64,000 nucleotides of DNA from an uncultured bacterium (GTDB lineage Bacteria > Patescibacteriota > Gracilibacteria > Absconditabacterales > Absconditicoccaceae): contig CAMVOC010000007.1 in the NCBI GenBank assembly GCA_947169045.1, forward strand, positions 1-64,000, given 5' to 3'. This document shows positions 1-9,596 of this stretch, in pieces. A program made the position numbers and the translations under genes. The notes beneath the pieces were generated by a model. The model did no database searches, had not been told where the DNA came from, and saw only the letters and a program-made list of their open reading frames with translations. The number at the start of each line of letters is the position of its first letter. The first letter of the stretch is position 1.

Positions 1-824
1 CTTCCCCATTGAAATACCCTAAATTTTAGGTAATGATGTCCTCCATATCTATTTCTTCCTCTCTCGGAGAATCCGTACAAATATACTAAGTGATGATCGT
101 CAAATAAGCAGATATTCCCTGCGATCATTTCTCCTTCATGGAAGCTCAAAAACATTTTCCCACAATCATTCTCGTCTAGGAACTGCATCAAATCAAAGAG
201 TTGTTGTTTGGTAATTGGAGAAAATCACTTTTTCCCTGCGACTCCTCTTCGTCTCTCATAAAATTCTTCGTATTGCTCTGGTTTCGCGATTTCAAAATCG
301 ACCTTTTTATTGAATCAGTTTTTTACTTTCTCTTTTGCTCAAGAATTCATATCTGCCAGCAGTTCTTCATCCGTCTTATCAATAAAATATAGGATATTAC
401 TTTGTGGCATATTTTCGCGAAAAGAGAGTTTGAGATCATAGGTTTCAATAATTCTCTGACGAAGATTTAGCCTCATCTGTTTGATATCTTGAATCTGGTG
501 GCTTTCTCTCATTCCTACATTCTCAAAACTGATAATCTCATTGATAAATCAGAATTGAAAGCTGATATTTCCCCGATTTGCACGATATGTCTCACGTACT
601 CTTGCTAATTCTTGTTTCACAAATTCCTCATCGGATGGAAGCTCTACCCCCATAATTTGAAATCGAGACAACTTGAGAGGTCAGATTTTTTTACTTTTTA
701 CTAAACAAAAATATTCTTTTCCAAACAAGTGGATGATCAAAGACTCCTTGTGATACACTTTCGTCTGAATATCCCTTCGGAGCTGGGTTTGGTAGAGATT
801 ATAGTAGGACTGCTTGAGAACCAT
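1..824 (-). CDS. FemAB-like peptidoglycan bridge acyltransferase, C-terminus beyond window
   Basis: About 274 residues are visible; the gene runs off the window start. With TGA=Gly the frame is open from ATG at 824 and contains at least four in-frame TGA codons. The segment KMFLSFHEGEMIAGNICLF followed by VYLYGFSE and a WG near the window edge matches the second GNAT-like fold of FemX/FemAB aminoacyl-tRNA-dependent transferases, which add amino acids to the peptidoglycan precursor side chain. An in-frame TAG 15 nt upstream limits the start. It is divergent from murC (start 874), which fits a shared cell-wall role. The substrate cannot be told from sequence; a general GNAT is the alternative. 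Confidence 0.72.
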
Positions 825-873
825 AATAGTGGTATTCTATTGATTTAAACAAGGAAAACAATAGGATTTCATC

Positions 874-2274
874 ATGCTTTGAAATATCGTTTTTGTTTGA
901 GCCTGATGAGCTGGCATTTCTAATCTTGTAGGGATCCTTTACGATCTGGGTTTTCGTAATCTCATAGGGGTTGACGCCTCTGAGTCTCAGCAGGTGCAGC
1001 AACATACGTCTAGAGGGATTAAGGTTTTCCCGCATTGAATCTACAATATTCAGCCTGACGACGTCGTTATTTATTCGTCTGCAACGTCTGAAAGTGAGGA
1101 AGTGCAAGCAGCCTTTAGCATCAAAACAGAAGGAAAAAAGCCGATGCTCGTCTGGGATTACTTTGCATTTCTCGGGGAGATGTCAAAATATTTCAGAACT
1201 GTTGGATTTACGTGAACCAATGGAAAGTCTTCCAGCTCTGCAATGGCAATTAGCGTAGCGAGAAAGGTTGTACCACATTTCGGGATTGGAATTGTCGGGG
1301 CATTAGTACCGGATTTCGGAGGGAAAAGTTATGTTGTCGGAGGGGACGTTTCTCCTGATTTGTCTGCTGCAAGAGATGAGATACAACGCATTTTTCAGTT
1401 TATTTTTACGGGGAAGAAACTGGATTATTCTCTCATCAAAAAATATCGATTTTTCGTAGAAGCCTGCGAATATCAGAGACATTTTCTCAATCTCCAGCTG
1501 GAGTACGCGCTTATTACAAATCTCGAGCTGGATCATGCGGACTATTTCAAAGATTTTGCTGATTATGAAGCGGCTTTTATTGAAATGACGGAGCATGTGA
1601 AAGAAAAAGTCTTTGTTTTACCAGATCTTGCAAGTGAAACCATCAAATCCAAGTCGAACGTTGAAGTGATTTCAGCATTTTCTGCTTTTGATTTTCGTTA
1701 TTTGTTAGGAGATTTTCAGCAAGAGAATGGGAAATTAGTAGAAGCGGTCCTTGGTGCTGTATTGGATGCAACTCTCCAGGATTGAGGGGACGTGAAAGCT
1801 TCTGTCCATCCTTTGATTGAGCAATTTCACGGGGTACGAAGGAGGATGGAAGAGCTTACGACACTGCCCAATGGGACAAAAATTTATTCTGATTATGGGC
1901 ATGTCGCTAGTAGTCTTGCTTTGTGATATGCAGCTTTGAAAGCGAAATTTCCAGACAGGAAACTTATCTGCATCTTTCAGCCTCATCAAGTCCATAGAAT
2001 CCAGCAAGGATGGGATGATTTCCCTGGAGCGATGCAAGGATATGATGAAGTGTATGTGTATGATATCTATGCTGCGAGAGAAGCATACTCTCCAGAGGAG
2101 ATTTTGCAACTGGGGAAGCGTTTTGCACAACACGTGGGCGGACAGTATTTGACTGCGTTTTCTGAGGTAGAAACGGTCATCAAAACTGCTGATGCAGATT
2201 CGGTGATTGTCCTGTTTACTGCGGGGGATGGCGACTGGAAACTGCGCTCCTCTTTGGGATTGACGGATCATTAA
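874..2274 (+). CDS. murC: UDP-N-acetylmuramate--L-alanine ligase
   Basis: The gene encodes 466 aa, the usual MurC length. The N-terminal nucleotide-binding loop reads GAGGAG with two UGA glycines. The ATP-binding loop TGTNGKSSSS lies at about residues 113-122 and its first Gly is UGA. The Mur-ligase ELDHADYF (about 217), FHGVRRRME (about 319) and DYGH (about 339) follow in order, then FQPH and VYDIYAAREAY. MurC adds L-Ala to UDP-MurNAc in the cytoplasm using ATP. Start ATG 874 is preceded in frame by TAG at 862. Under the standard code the gene would look like three broken pieces; all breaks are TGA at conserved glycines. Confidence 0.95.
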
Positions 2275-2322
2275 GGAAAGATATTTCTCCGGGTTCAGAC
2301 TTTTATTTCTTGTTATAGTAGC

Positions 2323-2571
2323 ATGTTACTCTTGTTTCCTAACGACTGACGTAAACTCAGAAAACTTATTACTTGACTCCTCTCTTCTGGGCTGGTAAGC
2401 GAGGTTTTAAGGATGAATTATGTACAATCCTTTACAAAAGGTACTGCTCATCCTGGGAAAAAAGAGCAGATACAAAAAGCTGATCTTAAACTTCTCAAAC
2501 TCTTTACCCAGCAACCCGAAAAAGTACAAGCTTTTGTGAATAAGCAGTTCCCAGAAGGAAGATTTTTGTAG
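2323..2571 (+). CDS. small unknown protein, 82 aa
   Basis: ATG at 2323 to TAG at 2571, with two in-frame TGA glycines, so it is invisible under code 11. It follows murC by 48 nt and carries the T-rich leader CTTTTATTTCTT 11 nt before the ATG. The protein has a hydrophobic N-terminus (MLLLFPNDG) and a basic, Gln/Lys-rich C-terminal half (KKEQIQKADLKLLK) likely to be helical. I do not recognise a family. It may be co-transcribed with murC. Confidence 0.5.
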
Positions 2572-2599
2572 TCTTTCAGGGGCTTTTCTCGTTTTCAAA

Positions 2600-2676
2600 A
2601 AAAATCCTTAGTGTCCAGATACAGAACTAAGGATTCCTGTGCTTTTTAGTTTATAAAAAAATGGCAAACGTAAATA
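2600..2676 (-). ncRNA. candidate small RNA with own promoter and terminator
   Basis: On the minus strand a near-perfect promoter (2683-2710) is followed about 75 nt later by a 10-bp hairpin with a T8 tail (2596-2635). No plausible ORF lies between. The unit sits downstream of grpE, so the hairpin may also end the grpE transcript. Inference from signals only; no family recognised. Confidence 0.45.
2601..2635 (-). terminator. Rho-independent terminator
   Basis: Perfect 10-bp stem, AATCCTTAGT (2603-2612) with ACTAAGGATT (2626-2635), followed on the minus strand by a run of T. It ends the candidate small RNA and any grpE read-through. Confidence 0.75.
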
Positions 2677-2682
2677 TTTTTT

Positions 2683-2710
2683 ATTATACTCAAAAATATT
2701 AAAAAGTCAA
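2683..2710 (-). promoter_or_regulatory. sigma-70 promoter
   Basis: TTGACT (2710-2705), 16-bp spacer, TATAAT (2688-2683) on the minus strand. It lies beyond the 3' end of grpE, so it does not serve a recognised gene. Confidence 0.7.
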
Positions 2711-2723
2711 GAGAAAATTTAAA

Positions 2724-3290
2724 TTATCCTCCTACGATTACTTTAGAAGCAAAGATTACCTGTTGATTCCCGTCTTTACGGAGAACGAATCCTTGATCAA
2801 AAATTTGTACGACCTTTCCTTTCAGATTTTTATCTGCTGTGGGCATGAGAGAAATGGGTTCATGTAACTGAGGATCTACCTCAACTCCTGTCTCGTCGAT
2901 AGGGAAAATATTAAATTCTGCAAGTGTGTCTAGGAACTTTTCATACACCATTTGTACACCTTTCCCGAGTCCATCTGCCTTTTGCTCCTCTGTCAGATGT
3001 AAGAGACTTTTCCTCAGGTCTTCCACAAAAGGAAGCAGCTTTTTGACTACTTTGATAAGAGTTTCTTGCTCCATTGTCTGCTCTTTGAGCTTGGTTTGAC
3101 GCAATAGAAAGTCGAAATCAGTTTTGAGATTGATATAGTCTAGCTGTGCTTTTTTGGTGATTTCTTCTTGCTCGGCGAGTTTAGATTTTCGAGTCTCCAA
3201 TTCTTTGTTCTCTGGGGTTTCAGGGGTTTGAGCTGCTGCAGGTTCTCCTGTTTTTTTAGTTGTCGGTATTTTTTTCTCTTTCTTGTTCAT
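2724..3290 (-). CDS. grpE: GrpE nucleotide-exchange factor
   Basis: 188 aa. A charged Lys/Glu-rich N-terminus (residues 1-50) leads into a long helical region, then the beta domain with VDPQLHEPISL (about 140-150) and the C-terminal FASKVIVGG typical of GrpE. GrpE releases ADP from DnaK in the cytoplasmic Hsp70 cycle. Its start overlaps the end of the upstream VanY-type gene by 35 nt, so the two are likely one operon. dnaK and dnaJ are not in the window. Confidence 0.92.
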   Translation of the reverse strand: MNKKEKKIPTTKKTGEPAAAQTPETPENKELETRKSKLAEQEEITKKAQLDYINLKTDFDFLLRQTKLKEQTMEQETLIKVVKKLLPFVEDLRKSLLHLTEEQKADGLGKGVQMVYEKFLDTLAEFNIFPIDETGVEVDPQLHEPISLMPTADKNLKGKVVQIFDQGFVLRKDGNQQVIFASKVIVGG

Positions 3291-3996
3291 CAGGTTTTGG
3301 ATATAAAGAATAAAAGTATTCTGTAAAGCTCAAATCACGCTCGTGAAGCAATGTTGCAAGTCCCGTCCCTACATATCTCCAGTGTCGAGGCTCTTCCATT
3401 TTCCCGTCAATCTCTAGTCCTTTTTGATAGGACTGATGAAACCCTCGTTTGTGAGCGTTTTCGTGAAGCCAATTGTAATAGATTTCTCCGTTTCTCAAGA
3501 TATTTCCTCCATTTATGCCAATATCCAGTGCAAGTCCCGCTTCATGTTCACTAGCTCCCACATCGGCGCAGCGTGCTGAGGCACAACTAGCACGGAGTAT
3601 TTTTTGAGACTCAGCAGAACGCCGAGCGCTCACGAGAGATAATTTTACTTTGAAATCAAAGGCGTTGGAAAAGGCCCGCGCAAGGTCTGCGAATTGGATT
3701 CCTGCCTCTCTCCTTAGTTTAAAGTTTTTGGAATTATTTGAGGTAAAAACCGAATTGATTGGCTCTAAATCCGCAGGAACATAGCCTTTGGTCAACATAT
3801 GATCATTATCTAGAAATTTTTGCAACGAAGCGTCTGAAAAATAGTCGATCTCAGCCTTTTCACTGTCTTCCCTTTGGATTTCTCCAGTCAGTACCTGCAG
3901 TTTCCAGTCTGAGAGCTTTCCAGATCGACTGCTTGGCAAAATCCTTCAAGAGCTGGCAACACACATGAACACAATTACACACAGAAAGCCAAGCAT
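3256..3996 (-). CDS. VanY-type D-alanyl-D-alanine carboxypeptidase, secreted
   Basis: 246 aa. The zinc-site motifs of LAS metallopeptidases are present: SEHEAGLALDIG, and EPRHWRYVG with the catalytic-type His-Trp. The N-terminus MLGFLCVIVFMCVAS is a signal peptide or anchor, seen only when translation continues through an in-frame TGA. ATG 3996 is chosen because a likely promoter (TTGAAA, 16 bp, TATATT) ends just upstream; GTG 4032 is an alternative start. Family enzymes trim the terminal D-Ala of peptidoglycan stems outside the membrane. Operon with grpE. Confidence 0.85.
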
Positions 3997-4079
3997 TCGT
4001 ACAAAAGCGATGTTGTTTGTTTGTGGTCTCACATCATAAATATAAAAAAGCTGACGTTGATTTCAAGGTCTTCTCAAAT

Positions 4080-4108
4080 TTGCATTTTTCCTTTATTTCA
4101 AGTATACT
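4080..4108 (+). promoter_or_regulatory. promoter of adk
   Basis: TTGCAT (4080-4085), 17-bp spacer, TATACT (4103-4108). Transcription would begin near 4115, giving a leader of about 60 nt that contains CAGCTTTTTATTTCTT 10 nt before the ATG. Confidence 0.7.
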
Positions 4109-4176
4109 TTAGTAAGCTTTGTCTGGACGATTTGAAATCTCTCTCCTTTCTCAGCTTTTTATTTCTTTTGAGTATC

Positions 4177-4830
4177 ATGGATCTTATTCTCTCCTGAGTT
4201 CAAGCCAGCGGAAAAGGTACGCAAGCTAGGCGTCTCCTCCAGTATTTTGGCGATAAAATGAAATACTGCGAGATGGGCGGTATTCTTAGAGGGTTGCAGA
4301 CTACGGATAATCCTATTGGAAACTATCTTAAAGAGCTTACCACTACGGGACAATTTGTAAAAGACGAGATTGTCTCTGGGCTACGAAAGGTGTTTATGGA
4401 GACGGTCGCCGATGATGAAATGATTCTTTGAGATGGAATGCTCCGCAGAATCGGTCAAACGATTCAAATCACTCAACTGATGCGGGATAAACAAAGGCTT
4501 TTTAAAGTCATTCATCTCGAGATTCCTGATGAAGAGGCAATTAAAAGACTTCAAGCGAGGCTTCTTTGCTCTTCTTGCGGTCATTCGTTCAGTACGTTAC
4601 AAGATCCGACGTTGCATGCATGAGGGAAATGTCCTACCTGCGGAGGGAAGCTTTCTGTCCGCGCCGATGATGCAGATCCTCAAGCTATCAGACAAAGAAT
4701 TCAGAATTTCAACGAAGAAACCGTCCCTTGTCTCGAGCGGCTTGAACAGCAAGGATTGCTCGTGAGAATCAATGGAATGGCGAGCGAAGACGAGATTTTT
4801 CAAGAAATTCTCCGTCATTATGAAGCATAA
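4177..4830 (+). CDS. adk: adenylate kinase with zinc-binding LID
   Basis: 217 aa, from ATG 4177 to TAA 4830, with three UGA glycines. The P-loop is SGVQASGKGTQA (residues 6-17). The usual DGFPR motif appears as DGMLRR. The LID carries a four-Cys zinc site (CSSC and CPTC), as in Gram-positive type enzymes. It interconverts AMP+ATP and 2 ADP in the cytoplasm. The DGMLRR substitution is unusual but keeps the Arg. The next gene follows after a 42-nt spacer, so an operon is likely. Confidence 0.92.
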
Positions 4831-4872
4831 TCTCACTTTCAGCTTTTTATTTCTTGTGTATTTCTTATTTCC

Positions 4873-6921
4873 ATGCCAGTAGAAACCTTAGATCATCTCG
4901 ATACTCTAGAAAACCCTGTTGAGACGCAGGAACCTGAGCAGCCTTATCCCGAGCAGCTTGAAGCATTGAGTTCCGATATTTTGGATACCGTTCAGACTCC
5001 AGAGGAAACCAAGGAAAGTCGCAAAGAAAAACTCGATTTGCTCCAAGAAAGCATCAAAAGAGACCATATGCTGGAATCTATCAATGCTTTAAATAAAAGG
5101 AATCTCGCTACCGAGCGGCCAAAACTTGAAAAAACCTTACAAAAAGATCCGTCTCTGAAGCAAAGTGTTTTGGATCAGTTGAGGAAAGAATCTCGTAATT
5201 CACAAGAGGGAAATAAGGAAAATCAGATTATTAAATTTCAGATTTATGGGAAGCTTGCCTTGGATTCCTCTATCCTGATCGATGGAATCGAGGGGACTCA
5301 GACAAGGCTCGTAAAAGAGTTTCTCGCATTTGATTACCAGACTAGACCTCTAGATTTTATCAATCAGATTGATCGTTTTATTCGTACGGGAAAATCTTCT
5401 TCAAAACTTACCGAGAAACTTTTGACTAAGCTCTTGCGTCAGGCTCAAGTCGTGCATGCCAGCAGAGAAAATGAGTGGAGAAAGTTCCTTGACGCTGAAG
5501 ATCAGCCCTCTTATGAGATGGGAGTCCTTTTGTTTGCGAGTCTTTTTGGAGAGCAATATGATCCTCAACATCAGGTAAGACCTCGTCATCTGATCACTGC
5601 AGTTCTTGGTACTCATCAAGGAACAGCACCTCTCAAGTGATATGATCAGCTGGTGGGAAGGATTAAAGAGAAGAAAGAAAAAGCTGACAACAAGGAAAAA
5701 GATAAGCAAGATAAAGACAAAGATGCTAAAAAAGATCGTCGTTTAGCCAAGAGACCGCTGCCAAAAGATGCGTTTTCTGGGCCTAAATCTCTCAATGCTA
5801 CTTCTCTTAAAGATCTTGGAGGGAATCCTTCTCTGAGACGTTTAATGCATAGTAAGAATAAAGAAGAACGTAGTAGTCAGCTTTATGCTCTTAAATATCT
5901 TTTGGATGAAATCAGGTATCATCTAGATATTACAAATCCTGACCTCATCAATTTTGGAGATAATTTCAACTGGAACCCTCAGAATAGTAGAGACTTATTT
6001 GTCGGGAAAGATCACATTATTTTTAGAGGAATCGTGAAAGGAAGTCCTGCTATTCCTCTTACCTTTTCTTATGATATGCGTACGGGAGTTGTGTCTATGA
6101 ATAGTCTCCTAGGGAATGAAGACAATACCTTCCTGATCAACGCTACTCGTGCAAATACTCCGCTTTTTACCTCTAAGACTTTCGATGAACTTACTGCCAA
6201 AAAGGTAACCTTCAGCAAGCTGAAAGCTGATACTTTAGATACTGGAACTCCTTTCCAGAAAGAGCTCGTCGAGCTCAATATCGAGAAGAATAAAATGTGG
6301 GCTACCTTATTTGAGAGTTTTGACCTCAATACTCAGTCTGCTTATCATTCGAGTAATTCTCAAGGGATTTTTCATCTGCTTAACATCTTGGATAATAGTA
6401 TCAGAACTCCACGAGATGCGAGACTCTTTACGCAGACGCTTAACAGACTCAATCAAGATATCTGAAAAAAAGAAGTCCACGCGGATACCCTTCAGGCTAG
6501 CACTGGTCGTATGGGCCGCAGACCTAGCATGAGGAGGAGATCAGCACCACAGCCTCATCAGCATACCGATGTCGAAATCCAGACTTCCTCTAGCAATGAA
6601 ATGCATCCGTTGTTAGCTAAGTTTTTCTCTGTAAATAAGAGAATCGCGGATAAGAATCAGCTTTGAACTGTTGATGATAAAAATAATGGAATTTACCAGT
6701 TTTTGAGGTGATTTACTTCGAATATTCAGCCGGATGCCCCTACGTATTTTAACGATTCTCAACGTTTAGATCTTACGAAATTGCAGGAGTATCTTTCTCG
6801 TATTGAGAGCGAAACTGAATGGAAAAAGCTGATCGTTCAGTACGATCAAATGACTCAAGAGGAGCAGTCTCATGCTGATTCTTGGATAGATGTGCATTGG
6901 CCTCCTGAGCCGTTGAGGTAA
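4873..6921 (+). CDS. large charged unknown protein, 682 aa
   Basis: One frame from ATG 4873 to TAA 6921, with TGA codons near 5638, 6463, 6664 and 6706. Residues 1-70 are acidic (Glu/Gln/Pro). A short Lys/Asp-rich block (about 260-295) separates an N-terminal helical domain from a C-terminal domain that contains an Arg-rich patch (near 550). No signal peptide and no membrane segment. The start has the same T-rich leader as adk. I do not recognise the family; length and layout suggest a lineage-specific cytoplasmic protein. Confidence 0.75.
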
Positions 6922-6938
6922 TTTTTGTGTCGGGGAAG

Positions 6939-9272
6939 TTAGGAGTTTTTGAAGCAGCGGATAGGAAGTCCTCTTCCACGGTATGTGGTATTGGTACTAA
7001 ATGACGTTTCGCTGAATTTTTTGTAGTAAGCTTCGCTAGTATTCGTATATGGGCTGGAGGATCGATAATATCCATCTTTATCCCTACCATCCTCGTAATA
7101 ATTCGCAAAATTATATTCACGATAACTGGTCTTTGGTAAGCGAAGGATACTTCGTGTATCATATGCTGTAGCCCCTTCTAGTAGCTGATTTCGCTCTAGA
7201 ATAGATGGAATATGGTATCCATCAGGACAAGGTCCTTGACGATCTTCTTGTGTTCCAGTTCCATTTGCAGAAGTCGTATCTCCTAATCCTCATCGTAGAT
7301 TCTTATTATTTGAGCTGTCCCATTGAGATGCTCTGATAAATGTTGCACTAGAAAATGGATTATTTGGTCAAAATGTAGAAGCATCTACTGCGGTTGTAGA
7401 ATTAGGCGTATATGTCGCCACTGACACGTCTCACATAGGATAATTATTTCCTCGCTGATAATAATATCCAAAACTCGTAGTTGGATTCGTTAAATTAAAT
7501 ACCTCTGTTGCTCCAAGATTACATGCCTGAATCGTAATCCCATTATACGTGATATCTGGAGCCCCATCACAAGGAATAGTAGGTTGTGACTCATAGGTAT
7601 TTAAGAAACAACGAACTGGCATCCCATCTCCTGCACTCACATTTTGAGCCCCATATATAGCATTATTAACAAAAATGATTCCATAAGCTGCGGTATATCT
7701 AGGTGAGGATGATAGATATCTTCCCTGTGAGAGACTTGTCAGTTTTGCATCACTTGATCCACGAAAACCCATTCTCGGTAAATAAAGGATTCCTTCAAGG
7801 ATACTAGCACCATCTGTCGAATTTGGGATACCTAGAAGCAATTGATTTCGTTCTAAAGCGGATGGAACATGGTATCCGCTAGGACAAGGGCCTTGACGAT
7901 CCTCTCGCGTCCCAGCTCCATTACCTGTTAGTGTATCTCCAGATCCTCATCGTAAATTTTTATTATTTGAACTGTCCCACTGAGATGCTTTGATAAATGT
8001 TGCACTAGAAAATGGATTATTTGGTCAAAAACCAGCTGCGTTTACTTTTGTTGAAGAATTCGGAGTATAAGTCGTTACTGACCCATTACCCATAGGATAA
8101 TTATTTCCTCGCTGATAATAGTTACCGTACATGGTAGCAGATTTTGGGTGAAAGCTAGCAAACACTTCAGTTGCTCCTACATTACATGCCTGAATCGTAA
8201 ATCCATTATACTGAATATCAGGAGCCGATTCACATGGAGTAAATGGAGAAGTATATTCGTTTTTGAAGCATCTCACTGGCATTCCGTATCCACGATACTG
8301 ATTAGCACCTGTACTTATAGTAGATGTAGTAAAATTTAAACTATAAGCATAATTATTATAGGGACTTGAAGCGCTATAATATCCATTTGTTCATAATTTC
8401 TGTAAAGATGGAGTAGAATAATTACGCCAACCTGCTAAAGGCAAAAAGAGTGTGTTTGTAAGAAATGCCACCCCAGTCGCTGAGCTTGGGATTCCGTAGA
8501 GCAATTCACTTCGTTCGTACACAGAGGGGACATGATATCCGCTAGGACAAGGCCCTTGACGATCCTCTCGTGTTCCAGCTCCATTGGCTGTAGTGGTATC
8601 TCCTGTTCCACCCCGCAGGTTTTTATTATTTGAGCTATCCCATGAATTTTTTTTAATAAAGGTATCACTAGAATATGGATTACTTGGTCAATAAGCAGAC
8701 GCATTGACCGCAGTACTGTTGTTTGGTGTATAAGTAGTCACCGTACCATCTCCCATAGGGTAATTATTTCCTCGCTGATAATAATATCCGTAACTCGCTA
8801 CTCCAGTACCTACCTCCGTCGCTCCGAGGTTACATGCCATAATGGTATATCCATTGTAGGTGATATCTTGCGCTCTTCAGCAAGGCATTCCAGGTTCTGG
8901 CTGGAAAGATTGTGGCTGAGGACAGTCAGAATAGTCACTCATGGTACAAAATTCTACAGGCTCACTACACATTAAGGTTACCTGTACACTTCCACTCGTC
9001 CAAGAGCTCGGAGTATAAGTCGCCGTACAGATTGGTGCGGTCCAGTCTGCTGACTGAGGAGTTGCTTTAAGTCCAAGGATTTCTTCATCGTCATCGCCTT
9101 CCAATTCAATAGAAAAATTCCCTACAATCGTACTTACTTTTTCTCCAATCTCCCCTAAAAACACCTTTTCCGTAAAATGTAAAAAAGACTGATTGGTACT
9201 TACGTAAAAAACTCCTCATGCAAAGGAGCAAAAGAACAGTAAGAAACAGAGATTTTTTACAATATTTGGCAT
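6939..9272 (-). CDS. secreted protein with three FISUMP-type (Fib_succ_major) repeats
   Basis: 777 aa. The signal peptide MPNIVKNLCFLLFFCSFAGG contains one UGA Gly. After a short N-terminal region come three repeats of about 210 aa (starting near residues 133, 350 and 570). Each opens with YNG-TI-ACN-GATEV, continues with YYQRGNNYPM and GPCPSGYH-PS-ER, and closes with MPVRCFKN or similar. This pattern matches the Fibrobacter major paralogous domain family, often found in surface or secreted proteins of host-attached bacteria. Function is not established. The stop at 6939 is 17 nt from the end of the convergent gene. Confidence 0.85.
6942..8873 (-). repeat. three tandem ~650-bp coding repeats
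   Basis: Units at about 8258-8873, 7598-8225 and 6942-7563, alike at both DNA and protein level. They encode the FISUMP-type domains. The near identity of stretches such as GNNYPM and SSNNKNLR suggests recent duplication or gene conversion. Confidence 0.8.
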
Positions 9273-9277
9273 ATCAG

Positions 9278-9293
9278 GGGGAGACCTCCTAAC
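9278..9293 (-). promoter_or_regulatory. strong Shine-Dalgarno of the repeat-protein gene
   Basis: TTAGGAGGT on the minus strand, about 12 nt before ATG 9272. It stands out because most starts in the window lack such a site and instead have a T-rich leader. Confidence 0.6.
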
Positions 9294-9370
9294 AGAATAA
9301 ACACTATTTTTATTAGTAATTACTATTTTCTTTTTAATTGCAAGAGAAAATTACTATTTTATAAAAAAAC

Positions 9371-9441
9371 AGGACCTGAGGGAATCGAACCCCCGACGCG
9401 GAGCTTTGGAGACTCCCGCTCTACCCCTGAGCTAAGGTCCT
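9371..9441 (-). tRNA. tRNA-Trp (CCA)
   Basis: Acceptor AGGACCT/AGGTCCT, anticodon stem GGAGT/GCTCC around loop CTCCAAA, anticodon CCA. The 3' CCA end is not encoded. With CCA it reads only UGG, as expected where UGA belongs to Gly. Confidence 0.93.
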
Positions 9442-9462
9442 GCGTATTGCATCAGGTATCTT

Positions 9463-9490
9463 CTTATACACAAGTGCAAGAGAAATGCAA
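9463..9490 (-). promoter_or_regulatory. promoter of tRNA-Trp
   Basis: TTGCAT (9490-9485), 16-bp spacer, TATAAG (9468-9463) on the minus strand, about 20 bp ahead of the tRNA. Confidence 0.6.
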
Positions 9491-9498
9491 GGAAAAAT

Positions 9499-9527
9499 TT
9501 GCAAAATTAAGCCTTTTTGTGTACTAT
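9499..9527 (+). promoter_or_regulatory. promoter of the AMP phosphorylase gene
   Basis: TTGCAA (9499-9504), 17-bp spacer, TACTAT (9522-9527). The leader contains CAGCTTTTTATTTCTT shortly before the start codon. Confidence 0.55.
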
Positions 9528-9596
9528 TAATAAAGTGCTAGTAGATTGATACTAGGAAAACTCTTTCAGCTTTTTATTTCTTTTTTTCTTTAGGAG

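Noticed and set aside
971-1258. 95-aa plus-strand ORF before the visible murC fragment
   Set aside because: Wrong frame; the murC N-terminus with its nucleotide-binding loop lies in the other frame through TGA codons.
874-2274. murC as a pseudogene with several nonsense mutations
   Set aside because: All internal stops are TGA at conserved glycine positions, as in every other conserved gene of the window.
6773-9164. Several minus-strand ORFs in other frames within the repeat-protein gene (for example 8435-8704)
   Set aside because: They are out of frame with the conserved repeats and have no family features.
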